From contig CM025849.1 of assembly GCA_003952965.2 (NCBI GenBank), forward strand, positions 10,101,127 through 10,165,126: 64,000 bases of DNA. Reading direction: 5' to 3'. Positions 1 through 12,152 of this stretch are shown in pieces (the stretch's first letter is position 1; each line of letters starts with the position of its first letter). Both the position numbers and the translations under genes were made by a program. The notes under the pieces are model-generated. The model had not been told where the DNA came from and searched no databases. It saw only the letters and a program-made list of their open reading frames with translations. The DNA comes from Morella rubra. Its lineage: Eukaryota > Streptophyta > Magnoliopsida > Fagales > Myricaceae.

Positions 1-777
1 TTGCAGAACTTAGCCCGTGCTTTTGCTGGGCCTTGGATGTGCATTGGAGATTTTAATTGTATTCTGAATGGTTCAGAGAAAGAGGAGGTAGACCATTTGC
101 CTCTCCTTCTCAGAATCACTTCCAACAGTTTATGTCTTCTTGTGGCTTGATTGATCTAGGATTTTTAAGGGACTGAAATTTACCTGGTCTAATAACAGAG
201 ATGGTACTGCTCCTATTTGTGAAAGATTGGATAGGGCTATTGCAAACATTGAATGGCAATCTTTGTTCCCAAGGAGTTGGGTTACTCATTTGGTTCGGTC
301 TTCTTCGGACCACTCTCCTATCCTTGTGGAAACTGATGGGGATGCTTTCTCTTACCCAAAACCTTTTCGGTTTGAAGCTATGTGGATCCGTGACTCTACT
401 TGTGAGCAAGTTGTTCAAAATAGTTGGTCTCTCCCCATTAGAGGATCATCTACGTTTTGTATTTGTAAACACATAAAAGAAGTCAAGAAAGCTTTAAAAA
501 TCTGGAATAAAAGACACTTTGACTTACTGCAAGAACGCATTAAAGCTTTCCAGAATCAGCTTGCTGTTCTTCAATCAGACGATCCCTCTCTGGAGAATCT
601 GGCGTTAGAAAGAAGCTGTAAATTAGCTCTAGAGGAGGAGCTTCATTCTAAGGAAGAGTTTTGGCGGCAGAAATCTCCCAAAATTTGGTTGACGACTCAT
701 GATCTTAATACCAAACATTTCCACCTGTCAACTTTTATTAGGAGGCGTCGCAATGCCATTGAGTTCATTAAATTTGG
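1..777 (+). mobile_element. Outer L1-type LINE, segment A (endonuclease to RT linker), decayed
   Basis: This is the interior of a non-LTR retrotransposon ORF2, entering from the left edge. Near 30-60 it reads PWMCIGDFNCIL, the GDFN block of the endonuclease/exonuclease/phosphatase domain. At about 227-480 it reads SSDHSPILVETDG (SDHSP endonuclease motif), followed by a helical linker ending in WLTTHDLNTKHFHLSTFIRR at about 685-745, typical of plant L1 elements just before the reverse transcriptase. Frameshifts and stops interrupt it (for example around 170). The reading frame stops at 777 because another LINE is inserted there, and resumes at 7021. Family assignment is firm; the element is not functional. 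Confidence 0.9.
761..777 (+). repeat. Left target-site duplication of inner LINE (17 bp)
   Basis: GAGTTCATTAAATTTGG occurs here and again, perfectly, at 7004-7020 immediately after the poly(A) of the inner LINE. Joining 777 to 7021 restores the outer LINE reading frame (…FIKFG + VGSWISS…). Confidence 0.95.
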
Positions 778-1119
778 TAACTGTATCTAGAGATAATTAA
801 CTTTCAACTAACTGAAAGCGGTTCTTTTAAAAACACTCTCTATATAGGAGTGAAAATGTTTCCCCTCGTAGGGAGGTTGCTGAAGTTTTGGGCTCCTTGC
901 TTGCTCAAGGGTGATCTCTAAGTCCTGAGAGCGGTGTTCCGATTGCCGTGTGCTCTGGAGACGAGAGCTTTCTGAAGGTTTTGTGACTTATTACTGGGTC
1001 CTCTGGGGACATTGTGTGCTAGCTTTTACGGTGTTGCTACTTTCTTGCTTTTTTGTCCGAGCCTCCATTAGTTTCCTTTTAGGGTGCGGTTGTCGAGGCT
1101 GCTTCGAGGTTGTTGGGTG

Positions 1120-2911
1120 ATGGCTACTGGGAGTGTTTCCACTTGGGGTGTTGACGGTAAGCAGGAACCTTGTGAGGAGGTAGGGGAGTCTGCCATGGAC
1201 CTCTGTTTGGTAGGCAAACTTATTTCGGATAAACCTTTCAATAAGGTTGGTATCAAAGTGGCCATTTTTCAGGCTTGGCATTTTATTAAGAATCTGGAAA
1301 TGGAAGAGGTGGAAGGTGACCGGTTTATATTCTCATTCCCTTCCATGAGTTGTAGACAAAGGGTATTGGAGCAAGCTCCTTGGAGTTTCAAGGGCTTTCC
1401 ATTGCTGCTTAAACCTTTGTCTCCGAGAGAGACAGTGCATGAGGTTGACCTGGCCTCCTTCCCGGTTTGGGTGCAAGTCCATGGCCTCCCTATGGGGCAG
1501 TCCACTAAGCTGATGGAGGAAACGGCGGCTCGGAGGGCAGGTAAGGTGGTGGAAGTCGATTTTCGGTCTAATAAGGAGGTTTGGGTTACCCAATTCATCA
1601 GAGTGAAGGTTCTGATTCAAGTTTCGCAACCCTTGGTTTCTGGTTTTTTTCTTTCCGCGGCTCCATCGCGAGGATACGTGGGTCCAATTTAAATATGAGA
1701 AGCTCACCGGATTTTGTTACAACTGCGGGTAGCTTGGACATTTGTCGAACATCTGTCCGGCACCTCCATGTGTGCTAGAGGAACTAGCATCCTGTAGTTC
1801 TCGTATGGTGGCCATTTCACAGGATTACAAAAGGTTTACAGGGCCGAACAGAGTGATTGCTAGAAATACAATTTTTCACAACACTCATCGCAATCCATTT
1901 TCTACAATTTCTTCCCATCCCCTGTCTGTGTTTAAAGAGCAGAGTTTGGTTACCTTCTATGAAGCTTCCAGTGGGGGGCAAAATCACCATGGGCGGACCA
2001 GTCCTTGCTTTGGTAGCGTCTCAACGGCGGACGCGCTCCACGTCCTCGCAAAAGGACAGACCCATCCAGCGACCATCTCTGACAAGTCTGCAATTGTCGG
2101 GAGACTAAGGGTGTCAGATGGGGCGGTGTCGGGGTTTCAGGTTGTGGATGGTAGGAACAGAAGGGATATTGCTGGTCCTGTGGCCGCTTGCCTATACAAC
2201 CTCGACAACAAAGTTTCTGACATGGAAGCCTGGCAAGCTTCCCTTGAATACAAGCTGAATCTAGCTCGGCTGATGGAGAAGGAAAAGGGTAGCACCAGTG
2301 AGGTTGCAGATCAGGCTGTCGCACAGGTTATTGAGCTCTTCTCAATGGGCCAAGCCCTCGCAGATCTGAAAGCCACTCATAGGGGGTTAAGCCTAACCCC
2401 AAAGCCCGACCAGTTTTATGCTCCACCCTCTTGTGGACTAGGCGTCGAAGAAGCTAGTCCTCCGCACCAGGCCCCATCTCCTCGGGCTTTACACAAACCT
2501 GTCATGGTTAAGGAACCCAAAGAAGAGGGCCTTCTTCGTTCCTGGAAGGGCAAAGAGAAGGGGACTAGGCCTGCCTCTCTTGGCATCCGGCACCCAGGCG
2601 ACATTGTTATTGGCAAGAAGCGGCAGGCTGAGACTCGGGCGATTAATGTTCATAGGAGCTCGTTACAAGTCGAGACTAATCGCATTGGCGAGGATGAATT
2701 AGTGGGGTTTGATTCACAACCTTTGGCTGCTTGGGTTAAGGCAGCAAAGAAGTTTGAACCTCTCCGTGTCGCTAAGAAAAAGAAGAAAGGCCATTTTAGA
2801 GAGAGGAAAGGCCACGGTAACTTGAGTGCAGGAGCTCACTGGGGGATGGTAGTTGACAACGACACTGAGGCTGAGGAGGCGGGCTTTGCCATGCCCCCAA
2901 CAGCCCAATGA
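1120..2911 (+). pseudogene. LINE ORF1 (gag-like, DUF4283 + CCHC zinc knuckle), frameshifted
   Basis: From ATG 1120 the protein begins MATGSVSTWG and continues through a DUF4283 domain (about residues 25-180; PVWVQVHGLP at about 1464-1493 is a family hallmark). The zinc knuckle follows at about 1688-1770 as FCYNCG, a TAG stop, then LGHLSNICP, so the CCHC knuckle is present in DNA but broken by a nonsense codon and by a frame change near 1690. A basic, low-complexity tail (KKKKKGHFRERKG) ends at TGA 2909-2911. In plant L1 elements this protein binds the RNA. The stop overlaps the ORF2 start. Not functional as read. Confidence 0.88.
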
Positions 2912-5900
2912 CAGTTTTATTTTGGAATTGTCGAGGATTGGCCCAACCCTCGACAATTAGCTCACTTCGGGCAATGCTTAGACAATATAACCCGGATTGT
3001 CTATGCATAGTGGAAACAAAGATTTCCAACGCTTCGGGTATCTTGGCTCTGTTGGGGTACGTTGATTCGGTGGAGGTCCCTGCTGTAGGACTACGGGGAG
3101 GTAGCATTTTTGCTTGCCGGAGGGGGTTGGATTTCAACTTGGTGATTAGGCAAGAGCACATGATTAGTATTATTCTATTTGGGGAGCCTACTTCCCTTCC
3201 GTGGACTCTTACATTTATTCACAATCCCTGCGACCCACAAAGGAAGAATATTTTTTGGGATGAGGATGCCGCTATGGGATAGGCTTTCGGTGGTCCGTGG
3301 ATGGTGCTTGGAGATTTTAACGCCATTTCTGGGCAACACAAGAAGTGGGGCGGCAGACCGGTTTCTTCTTCTTCTTCTGATGGTTTCCTCTATTTTAAAA
3401 CTAGTATGGGTCTAGTTGACGTTGGTAGCTCGGGTCCTTGCTTTACCTGGTGCAACGGTAGACGTGGAAATCAGAAGATTAGGGAGAGACTAGACAAAGG
3501 CCTAGTTAATGGGGAATGGATTTCTTTGTTCCCCCGTGCGGTTGTTAAGACTTTACCGCGAGTTGCCTCGGATCATGCTCCTATTTTCTTGGACACCAAT
3601 GGAGCCTCAAATGCCGGTCCCAAACCTTTTCGTTTGAGAGTTGTTGGGTTAAAGATGAGGCTAGCAAAAAGGTAGTGCAGTAGGCGTGGTCCAAGGTTGC
3701 ATGGGGGTCCGCGGCTTTTTGATTGACGCGCAAAATTAAGTTTACGAAGCATGCTCTTAGCAAGTGGAACAGAGAGCTCTTTGGTTCGGTTCAGACCAGG
3801 ATTAAATTGCTTAAGGACCGTTTGGCTTTCATTCAAGGCCTCACATCCTCTGATTTGGCATGGGAGGCGAAACGGAGGCTTCTGGCAGATTTGTTGGATG
3901 CGTTGAAGATGGAGGAAAGTTTATGGAAGCAAAAGTCTCGTATCAGTTGGTTGACGACAACCGATTTAAATACGAGGTTTTTCCACCTTTCCACGATTAT
4001 TCGCAGACGGAGGAACAATATTGAGGCCGTTAAAAATGATGCTGGTCTTTGGCTTCATGAGCAACAGGAGATCGGCAATATGGCAGTGAGCTATTTTCAA
4101 ACGTTATTTACCTCCTCTTGTCCTTCCCTTGACGGAGAGATTGAAGAGTTAATTCAGCCATGCATTTATGAAGAGGATAATTCTTTGCTCTGTGGGTTAC
4201 CCTCTGTTGCCGAAATCACAGGGGCAGTGATGAATTTAGGAGCTCTCAAGGCTCCTGGTCCGGATGGCATGTCGGCGTTATTCTACCAACATTATTGGTC
4301 TACGGTGAATAGAGCTCTGATTGACATGGTTCAACATTTCTTCCGTACTGGTATCTCTTGAAGCAAATTAATCACAGTTCATTGTCTTACTGCCGAAGGT
4401 GGACCACCCGGTTAAGATTGAACAGTTTCGACCTATTAGCCTTTGTAATGTCACATACAAGGTTATAGCCAAAATATTATCTTGCCGTTGAAAGGTGTGT
4501 GCCTGCTCTTATATCTCCCTTTCAAACGGCTTTTGTTCCGGGTCGTACCATCCAGGAAAATGAAATTATCGGGCAAGAGGTGCTTCACTCCATGAAGGCT
4601 AAGAGAGGTCGCATAGGGTTATCCGCTTTGAAATTGGACATGGAGAAAGCCTACGACCAGATGGAATGGAGTTTTCTTCTCAAGGTGTTGAGAGCTTTCG
4701 GGTTTGCTGAAAAATGGGTGGGGTGGATTGAACAATGTATTACCACTATTTCTTTCTCGGTGATGCTCAATGGGTCTCCTTTCGGTTTCTTCAAACCGGG
4801 AGGGGGTTACGACAAGGAGATCCTCTCTCCCCGTTCCTCTTCATTTTGGGGTCGGAGGTGCTCTCAAGGATGTTGGGGAGAGCTGAATATCGGGGGCTGT
4901 TTCATGGGATTAAGGTGTCTCGGCAGGCCCCTTCTATCTCACATTTACTCTTCGCAGATGACATTATGATTTTCAACCGAGCAAACGTTAGAGAGGCGAA
5001 TCATATCAGTTTGGTTTTGGAGGAGTACTCTAGCTTTCGGGGCAGAAAATTAACAAAGGGAAATCCTCCCTGTTTTGCAGGCAACAACACCTACTCGGGT
5101 GTGTTTGCAGCTCTTTGAAGTACCTTGTAGGTGCGGAAAATGTCTATGGGCAGCAAGTATTTGGGGCTTCTGTTATTTATTGGGAGGTCGAAGAAGCATG
5201 CTTTTGCGGAGGTGAAGGAGAAGGTGCTTTCGAAAGTAGCAGGGTGGAAAATGCGTATACTCTTATTGCAGATGCCTATTTATTGCATGTCTACTTTCCT
5301 CCTCCCTTCCGTTGGTGCGGTGAAATTGATCAGGATTTTGAAGGATTTTTGGTGGGGGTTTCCTTCCCAGAAAAGTCACAATTTTACACCCCGGGCTTGG
5401 GATTCTATTTGTCTTCCTAAGATTTAGGAGGGTTGGGCATCAGAAAATCTTTCGAGACTAACTTGGCTCTGGTTGCCATGTTAGGATGGAAATTGTATAG
5501 CTCCCCGATAGTCTTTGGGTGCGGTTGGCTTAAGTTTAAATACCCCAATCAGTCCCCTTTGTGCTCTGATCATTCCTCACGAGGTTCATGCATTTGGAGA
5601 GTATTTTGCAGGCTGGTTCTCAGCTTCAGTCAGGGTTGTGCTTACTTCCAAGTAATGGTGGGACTATCAATCTTAAAGATGACCTGTGGCTTCCTGGGGG
5701 GTAAATTGCAAACGAGTTTCGCGAGCAGGGGCTGTGGTTGCTCCGGATATCCAGGTGGTTAGGGATTTAGTGCTGGATGAAGTGGCGAGGTGGAATGAAT
5801 CGTTGATGAGGAGATTTTTTTTTGATCACTCATCTGGGGAGATCCTTCGGTTGCCAGTTCCGACGGAGTCAGCAATGGATAGGTGGATTTGGACTAAGGA

Positions 5901-6969
5901 TAGTACTGGTTGCTTCTCAGTGAAGTCATTAGTCATGGCCGAACAATCCCGTTAGGCTCCTGCAATTTCGCTTTTAGAACCTGGTTCGTGGTCCAAGCTA
6001 TGGAAATTCAAGTTGGAAGATCGCTTAAAATTGATGTTGTGGAAGGCAAGCAGTGCGTTAAAAACTAAGGGGGATTTAGGGAGGCGCCTTCACTGTGAGG
6101 AGGCAGAGGGGTTTCTTTGTTCGTTTTGCAAGCAAGCCCCTGAAGACTCTTTCCATTTATTGGTTTACTGCAGCGTAGCGTGTATCGCTTGGCTCGAATC
6201 ATCTTGGGCGGTTCAGATGGATTCCCTGAGTTTTTTTTTCTCCTACGGAGATGATCGTTGCTGTGATTCACGCGGATAGAACATTCAACATCAATGCTGA
6301 CCTTCTATGTTCTTTTGTCCTTAATGCGGCTATAATTTTGGACAGCCTCTGGTTCTTTCACAACAAGCTGGTCTATGAGGATTCGGTGTTGGACATAGGG
6401 GAGCTGATCTCTTTGGTGGGGCGGAGATTTTCGGAGCACTCTGGGGCATGGAAGTTGGTGAGGCAGGGTCCTCAGGTGCGGTGTAGCCTCCTTTGGTTGG
6501 TTGGTTGAAAGTTAATTCGGATGTGGCTATCCATTCTAATGGATCTTACATAGCTATCTCGGTTCAAGATTCTCACAGTTCCCTCTGTATGGCATACACG
6601 GAACGATTTGCGGCTATGGATCCTTTGGTTGGTGAGGCGTTGGTTTTGGTGGTGGCTGTGGCTCTTGCGAGGAGGCAGGGGTGGCCTCGGGTGTTTTTCG
6701 AATGTGATACTCTTGTTTTGTGTAAGGAGGTTCTTTCTCCTGGATGGCCTACGTGCTAGACTATTGCTTCTACGGTGGAGAGTATCAGGACTGCGCTTGG
6801 AGGTTTTTTGGAGTGGAAGATTGCGTGGGTCCCTCGTTGTTGTAATAGGTTGGTTCATTTACTTGCTAAATGGGCTGCAAGTTCGGGTCATTTCGGTTGT
6901 CTTTCGCTTTCTAGTATCCCCGAGCATATCTGGTGCTGTGATATGCATTATGTTTCTCGTTTCCCTTAA
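2908..6969 (+). pseudogene. LINE ORF2 polyprotein (EEP endonuclease, RT, zf-RVT, RNase H), broken
   Basis: ORF2 starts MTVLFWNCRGL at 2908, the canonical start of plant L1 endonuclease. Blocks in order: CIVETK (about 3007), GDFNAIS (about 3309), SDHAPIF (about 3568), APGPDGMSALFYQ (about 4252, start of RT), LKLDMEKAYDQMEW (about 4630), RQGDPLSPFLFI (about 4810), HLLFADDIMIF (about 4940, catalytic), then the cysteine/histidine zf-RVT block (CSFCKQAPEDSFHLLVYC, about 6118) and an RNase H-like domain (about 6500-6900, FFECDTLVL and RCCNRLVHLLAKWA). It is interrupted by stops at about 3280, 3673, 4360, 5118 and 5943 and by frame changes. RNase H at the C-terminus is known for plant L1 lineages. 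Confidence 0.92.
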
Positions 6970-7003
6970 TACTATGAGTTTATTCAGCAAAAAAAAAAAA
7001 AAA

Positions 7004-7020
7004 GAGTTCATTAAATTTGG
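7004..7020 (+). repeat. Right target-site duplication of inner LINE
   Basis: Perfect 17-bp copy of 761-777, directly after the A-tract that ends the inner element. Confidence 0.95.
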
Positions 7021-7446
7021 CGTGGGCTCATGGATTTCTTCTCACATGGAGATTGGAGACCATATTTTGAGTCATTTCCAGGTGCTCTTTCTTCTTCTAA
7101 TCCTCATATTCCTAACGATCTTGAGCATTTGCTTTTGCCACAGATTTCTAGTGATATGAATGACGAGTCATGTTTAATTCCTTCGGATTTGGAAGTCATG
7201 GAGGCTTTCCGAGACATCGGTTCCCACAAGAGCCTGAGACTAGATGGTATGTCGGGCCTATTCTTCAAACATTTCTGGCCTATTATGGGGCAGGAGGTGC
7301 AAGAGATGGTTAAGGATTTTTTCACTCGCGACTTTATGTCTTCTGAAATTAATCATTCTTACATTGTTTTGCTTCTGAAGATTGAAAATCCTTCTGAAGT
7401 TGCTCATTACAGGCCCATCAACCTATGTAATGTGTCCTATAAGTTG
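7021..7446 (+). mobile_element. Outer LINE, segment B (start of reverse transcriptase)
   Basis: This continues segment A in frame. It reads WISSHMEIGDHILSHFQ, aligning with the inner element's WLHEQQEIGNMAVSYFQ, then LRLDGMSGLFFKHFW (the APGPDG…F block, degraded), and YRPINLCNVSYK at about 7410-7443. The RT frame is cut after SYK by the solo LTR and resumes at 8609 with LIAKIL. Confidence 0.92.
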
Positions 7447-8608
7447 TGTTAGGGACTATTTTAGTTGGCTATACTTCAGATGTAATTTAGTTTATTTCCT
7501 AAGATATTAAGGTGTTTCGAAGCTACTATGAAGAACTGAAGATATAAGTAAAAGGCTGAGTTTTTACCCATAAATGTCAAGTTAGCTGGAAGTCAGACAG
7601 AAGCGCGATTTGGGGCACTGCAGTAACAAAAGTTGGTTAGTCCGTTTATAACTAAATGGATGACGTCATGAAAGACCCAAAAAACCCTGGACCCTCCACT
7701 AAAACCGTTAGTCACCCAGAGCTTATAACTCCCCTGATTTCATTATGAAACATTGTTCAGAAAAATCAAGAAATATCGTGCCTTCTACGTGAAACCTGCT
7801 CTTGCATATTTCTGCCCCCATTTTTCTGAGCCTTCGTGTGTATGAACTGAGAATGGAGCCTTGAAGATAAACCCCTCTCTTTAGGATTCTTAGTTCTATA
7901 GATTGATCACCGTGGTTATTTCCCCAAAAGAGATTCAAAACTTTCGGAGGTTGCTGAAATCTTGAAGGTCCAAGTGCCAAGTTCATGCTGTTGCTGTTGT
8001 TGCGAGTTCGCAATGGAGGACGGCAAGGTATGAATTGCTAGGTAAAGGTAGATAGCTTTTTGAATGGATGAAAGGTTCTCATTCCCTGCATTGGAGCAGA
8101 TCCGAATGGTGTTGTTCAGGTAAGAAATCAAGTGTGTTAGACTAGGATATTGGGTGTTCTTGAGTCTTTGGATCACCTTGTATTTCGAGTTTGAAAAGCT
8201 AGTGAAATCGTTACCTGGCCTACGGCCCAGAGAGTTTTTTTCTCTTAGAATTTGTTTCCAAGAGATTTTCTCTTTGTAACCAAAAGATTGTGTCTTTGTG
8301 TGGTGATTGATCTGTTAATTATTGTTCTTGATTAAAGAGTTAATAATCGTGAACTATATGCTGAAGTTTCAGGTGTTCTTGTTTTGAAAGAATCTTGAAT
8401 ATAGATTCGAACTTAATTGATTTACTGTCTATTGGATTATTTGCATTGTTGTAAAACGTGTGGGTATTGAACTTACTGATCTGGTTTGTATAGTTTGTGC
8501 ATAAAACGTTCTGTTAAATTGAAAAGATTTAAAGTTTTAGCTACAGAACCTATTCACCCCCCTCTAGATTCAGTTGTTGTCGTATTGAGTCTTAAATAAT
8601 TCCGTTCA
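7447..8608. mobile_element. Solo LTR, Copia-like (about 1.16 kb), inserted in outer LINE
   Basis: A 1162-bp non-coding block interrupts the outer LINE RT between SYK and LIAKIL. It begins TGTTAGGG and ends TTCCGTTCA, the TG…CA termini of an LTR. Near its end (about 8550-8565) it has CTATTCACCCCCCTCTAG, a motif often seen close to the 3' end of plant Copia LTRs. Flanking pentamers are AGTTG (7442-7446) and AGCTA (8609-8613), a 5-bp duplication if two transitions have occurred. No gag or pol is present, so it is a solo LTR left by recombination. Boundaries are supported by the LINE frame on both sides; the Copia label is inference. Confidence 0.7.
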
Positions 8609-11142
8609 AGCTAATTGCAAAAATCTTGGCAAACCATTTAAGGCTGATTTTAGCTAACATAATTTCATTTCAGTCTGCATTTGGTCAAGCTAAAGTCATC
8701 CAAGATAATTCGGTGCTTACTCACGAAGTGTTCCACATGTTGTGTAGTAACCACAAAGGCAAACAATATATGGCTGTAAGAGCAGACATTGAAAAAGCCT
8801 GTGATCGTATGGAGTGGGGTCTCATTATCGAAGCTCTTAAATGCTTCGGGTTTCAGGCTCAATTTATCAATTGGGTGCAGCAATGTATCTCAACAATCTC
8901 TTACTCAATATATTGAATGACACTCCTTTCGGTTTTTTTAAACCAACGTGTGGCTTACGGCAAGGGGACCCTCTATCCCATCTCCTTTTTATAATCGGAT
9001 CTGAAGTTTTCTCTCGTATGCTTCTTCGCGAAGAAAATGCGAGACACATCCATGGAATCCAAATAGGGTGGGGTGTTCCCCCTATAACTCACCTTCTTTT
9101 TGCAGATGATCTTCTTATCTTCACCCGAGCTTCTCAGGAGGAAGCGCAAGTTATTTTAGCTTGCTTACAAAAATATGGGAGCTGGTCAGGGCAACGCTTA
9201 AATATGAGGAAATCGTCTATTTCTTTTAGCTGACATGTGTGAAGGGAGCTTAGTCATGATATTTGCACTATTCTTCAGCTAGCTCGAAAAGACCATCTGG
9301 AGAAGCATTTGGGGTTACCTATGCAGTTGTCACGAAACAAGACTCATCAATTTAAATACCTCTGTGAGAAGGTTAAACAAAGACTTGAAGGCTGGCAAAT
9401 GAAAACGTTATCTCAAGCTGGGCGGCTGGTATTGATTAGATCCGTGGCCTCAGCGTTACCAGCCTATACTATGCCAAATTACCTCCTTCCAAAATTTATA
9501 TGCTCTCGGCTTGATTCCATGATGATGCGATTTGGTAATGATAATCAGCAGCATTTATGTCTCAAATCTTGGGAGTCTATATGTAAGCCAAAACGTGAGG
9601 GCGGGCTCGGTCTCAAACTTACGGAGGATCTTAACCGTGCACTTATTGCAAAACTGGGTTGACAAATCCAATGTTATCCCGAAAAATTTTGGGTGAAAAC
9701 CATTCGGGCTAAATACTTGAAGACCAGATTTATTTGGGACACACATAGCAAAGCTAGTGATTCGTGGTTCTGGCGTGGCATTCTCAAAGTAGCCCCTGTT
9801 CTTAAAGAAGCGACTTGTTATCAAATTGGGTCTGGGACTTCTATAAGGGTTTGGAATGACCCTTGGCTGCCATTTCCCACCCCACATGCTCCAATTCCAA
9901 GGACAGATGCTATTATAATTGATGAGGAGCTAAACGTTGACTCACTTATGTTACCTTTTTCCAGGGCTTGGAATTCACCTCTAATCCAGCAATTATTTTG
10001 CTCTGAGGATGCTGCCGCTATTTTGAGTCTCCCTGCCCCACGGAGCAATCAACCAGATAAGCTTATTTGGACTATCACTAATGCTGGAATTTTTTCTTTG
10101 AAATCTGCTCACCAGCTCATTAGTGCTCACGTACTTTTCCTCCCATATTCTGATTGAAGATGATTGGAAACGGATCTGGCGTGCCCCTTTGCAAGATCGA
10201 CTCAAGTTGCTACTTTGGAAAATATCCTGGAACTGCCTTCCATGCAAGTCTAATCTTGCGAGAATTTCTCAAAGAGCTACAGAGGACAATTTCTGTGGGT
10301 TTTGTCACCAAAGGGATGAGTCTCTTGTTCATATATTCTTTGAATGCCCTGTAGCCCAAATTGCTTGGAGAGAAGGCCCTTGGCCGCTCATTATCCAGCA
10401 CATCCCATCCCAGAGTATTTCGGAATGGCTCATAATTATACTAAAACCGGCTCTTTGCTGCCATTCTCTTTGATTCGATTTGGTACTCGAGAAATCAGCT
10501 TTTACCCCAGGGCGGCAAGCTGGATATTTTAGCTCTTGTTAGTCCTATTAAGCATTATTATTCTGAATTTTCCTTGGCATGGAGGGAGAAAAATCCCAAC
10601 CCCACTCTAGTATGGTAACAACCACAGCAAGCATATTGGAAGATTAATTTTGACATAGCCATTTGAAAATCCTTCGCTCTTGCAGCTGTTGTCTGTCAAG
10701 ACTTTGAAGGTCATGTCCTCTTTGCACAAACGAAGATGTTACCTCCTTGCAGCCCACTTGTGGGCGAGGCATGGGCAGCTCTCTATGCTGCCCAGGAGGC
10801 ATTTCTTTTACCCTCTCACGGCATTATCCTCGAAGGTGATTCTCTCCTAGTGATTGAGGCAATTCAGAATCCTACCTCTGCTATGGCCTGACAAATTTCT
10901 CCCATTGTGAATGACATATGTAACTTATCTGTTTCTAGGAATTGTTGGGAATTTAAGCATGTAAAAAGAGCAGCAAATGACCTTGCTCATCGAGTAGCTC
11001 GGTAGACTGTTTTTGAGCATTTAGAGGGTAATATACCCATTTCTTGTATTCCTGTAACTATCATTTCAAGCGATAATCCTTAGTTTCCTCCATGATTGTT
11101 TGCTTGTGTTTTAATGGAATTGTTTATTTAGGAAAAAAAAAA
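8609..11142 (+). mobile_element. Outer LINE, segment C (RT core, zf-RVT, RNase H, poly(A))
   Basis: Starts LIAKILANHLRLIL and carries the RT core: VRADIEKACDRMEW (about 8790), LRQGDPLSHLLFI (about 8951), HLLFADDLLIFTRA (about 9091). The maturase-like thumb (SWSGQRLNMRKS), the zf-RVT block (about 10290-10360, GFCHQRDESLVHIFFEC) and an RNase H-like domain (about 10640-11000, VGEAWAALYAAQEA; ILEGDSLLVIEAIQ) follow. It ends in an A-tract at 11133-11142. Several frame changes and stops (for example 9232, 9660, 10157, 10890) mark it as old. Confidence 0.9.
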
Positions 11143-12152
11143 TAGCACTTTGTTTCCTTCTAAAACTTGACACGTGATAGGTGTAGTGTCATTGCTGTAA
11201 ACTAGGATTACAATTCAGTCCTTGTGATAAGGTTCTAATAAGCGGTTCTCATTGAGCCAGTATCTTAATAAATGAAATCGACAGTCGAGATCAGTTAAAA
11301 AAAAAACATAAAATGAAATTTTAAACTACCTTTAAGTGAAAACATACTAACTAATTCAATTTAGAGTATTAATTTCATTCATTAATATATTAGCTAAGCA
11401 GTGATATGGTTGCCGTATATCAAATATCCAGCGAAAAAAGTACGATATTTAGGCATGACATGGAGATCGTTCTTCAAGTTGGTGCCAGCCTATATATTTG
11501 ATACTTCCTTGTGGTCCTGTGGAGCACGGGTGTTGCCCGAGTGGGCCTTGCATGGTGAATTCTTCTTAAACATTACTCTTGAAATGGTTGATTGCAACTT
11601 TGTTGGTGCAGAGGAACGCGGTGGCGAGCCAAGACATAGGCCTTGGGAGCCTGCCCAGAGCTTGTATGTGTCAGTGTCAGACAACTCGCAGAGGCACGTT
11701 TGAGTTCTGTTCATTGTAAGTTTCGTTATATCAAAAGAGTTAAATACACTCTTTCGCCTTCGGTTATTAGAATTGTAACACTTTATACTTTAAACTATCA
11801 TTTTCATTAGACTTCACTACTCAACTTCACACCGTTTACACTTTACACCCCCAAGTGTTAATTTGGATGAAAATTGCTATTTTAGTTCTATGAAACTAAC
11901 AATTTTATCCTCATAATTTACGATACCACATCACTTAGAGAAAGGATGATTCAAAAACTCGAGTTCAAACTCAAACAGAAAGCTAATAAGTCTAGTAAGT
12001 GATGTAAAATTTGAAAAAATTAAGTGATGTAAAATGAAGTCAACAGGGACTTAAGCATAGTGACGCTTAGACAGAAAAAAGTCCTAGTAGCAACCTGTAA
12101 GAGATTACCAAACTACAAAATTTGCTTTTTCCTGAGCACAATATTCTGCATC
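11143..12152. other. Intergenic, no recognised gene
   Basis: AT-rich DNA between the LINE tail and the 3' end of the GT90 gene. It contains an open frame of 100 codons at 11401-11703 with no recognisable domain and no codon-level sign of selection that I can see. The stretch 11735-12020 looks like decayed intergenic repeat. Nothing else is supported. Confidence 0.5.

Larger units (their letters stand above)
778..7003 (+). mobile_element. Inner, near full-length L1-type LINE (6.2 kb) nested in the outer LINE
   Basis: The element runs from the base after the left target duplication to a poly(A) tract (6989-7003) directly followed by the right duplication. It has the full plant L1 layout: about 340 bp of 5' leader, ORF1 (DUF4283 plus CCHC knuckle), ORF2 (endonuclease, reverse transcriptase with LLFADD, zinc-finger RVT, RNase H) and a short 3' UTR. 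Several frameshifts and TGG-to-stop type lesions show that it is dead. The intact 17-bp duplication says it is younger than its host LINE. Confidence 0.95.

Noticed and set aside
11401..11703. 100-codon open frame near the LINE end
   Set aside because: No domain, no start context or partner exons, and no homology that I recognise.
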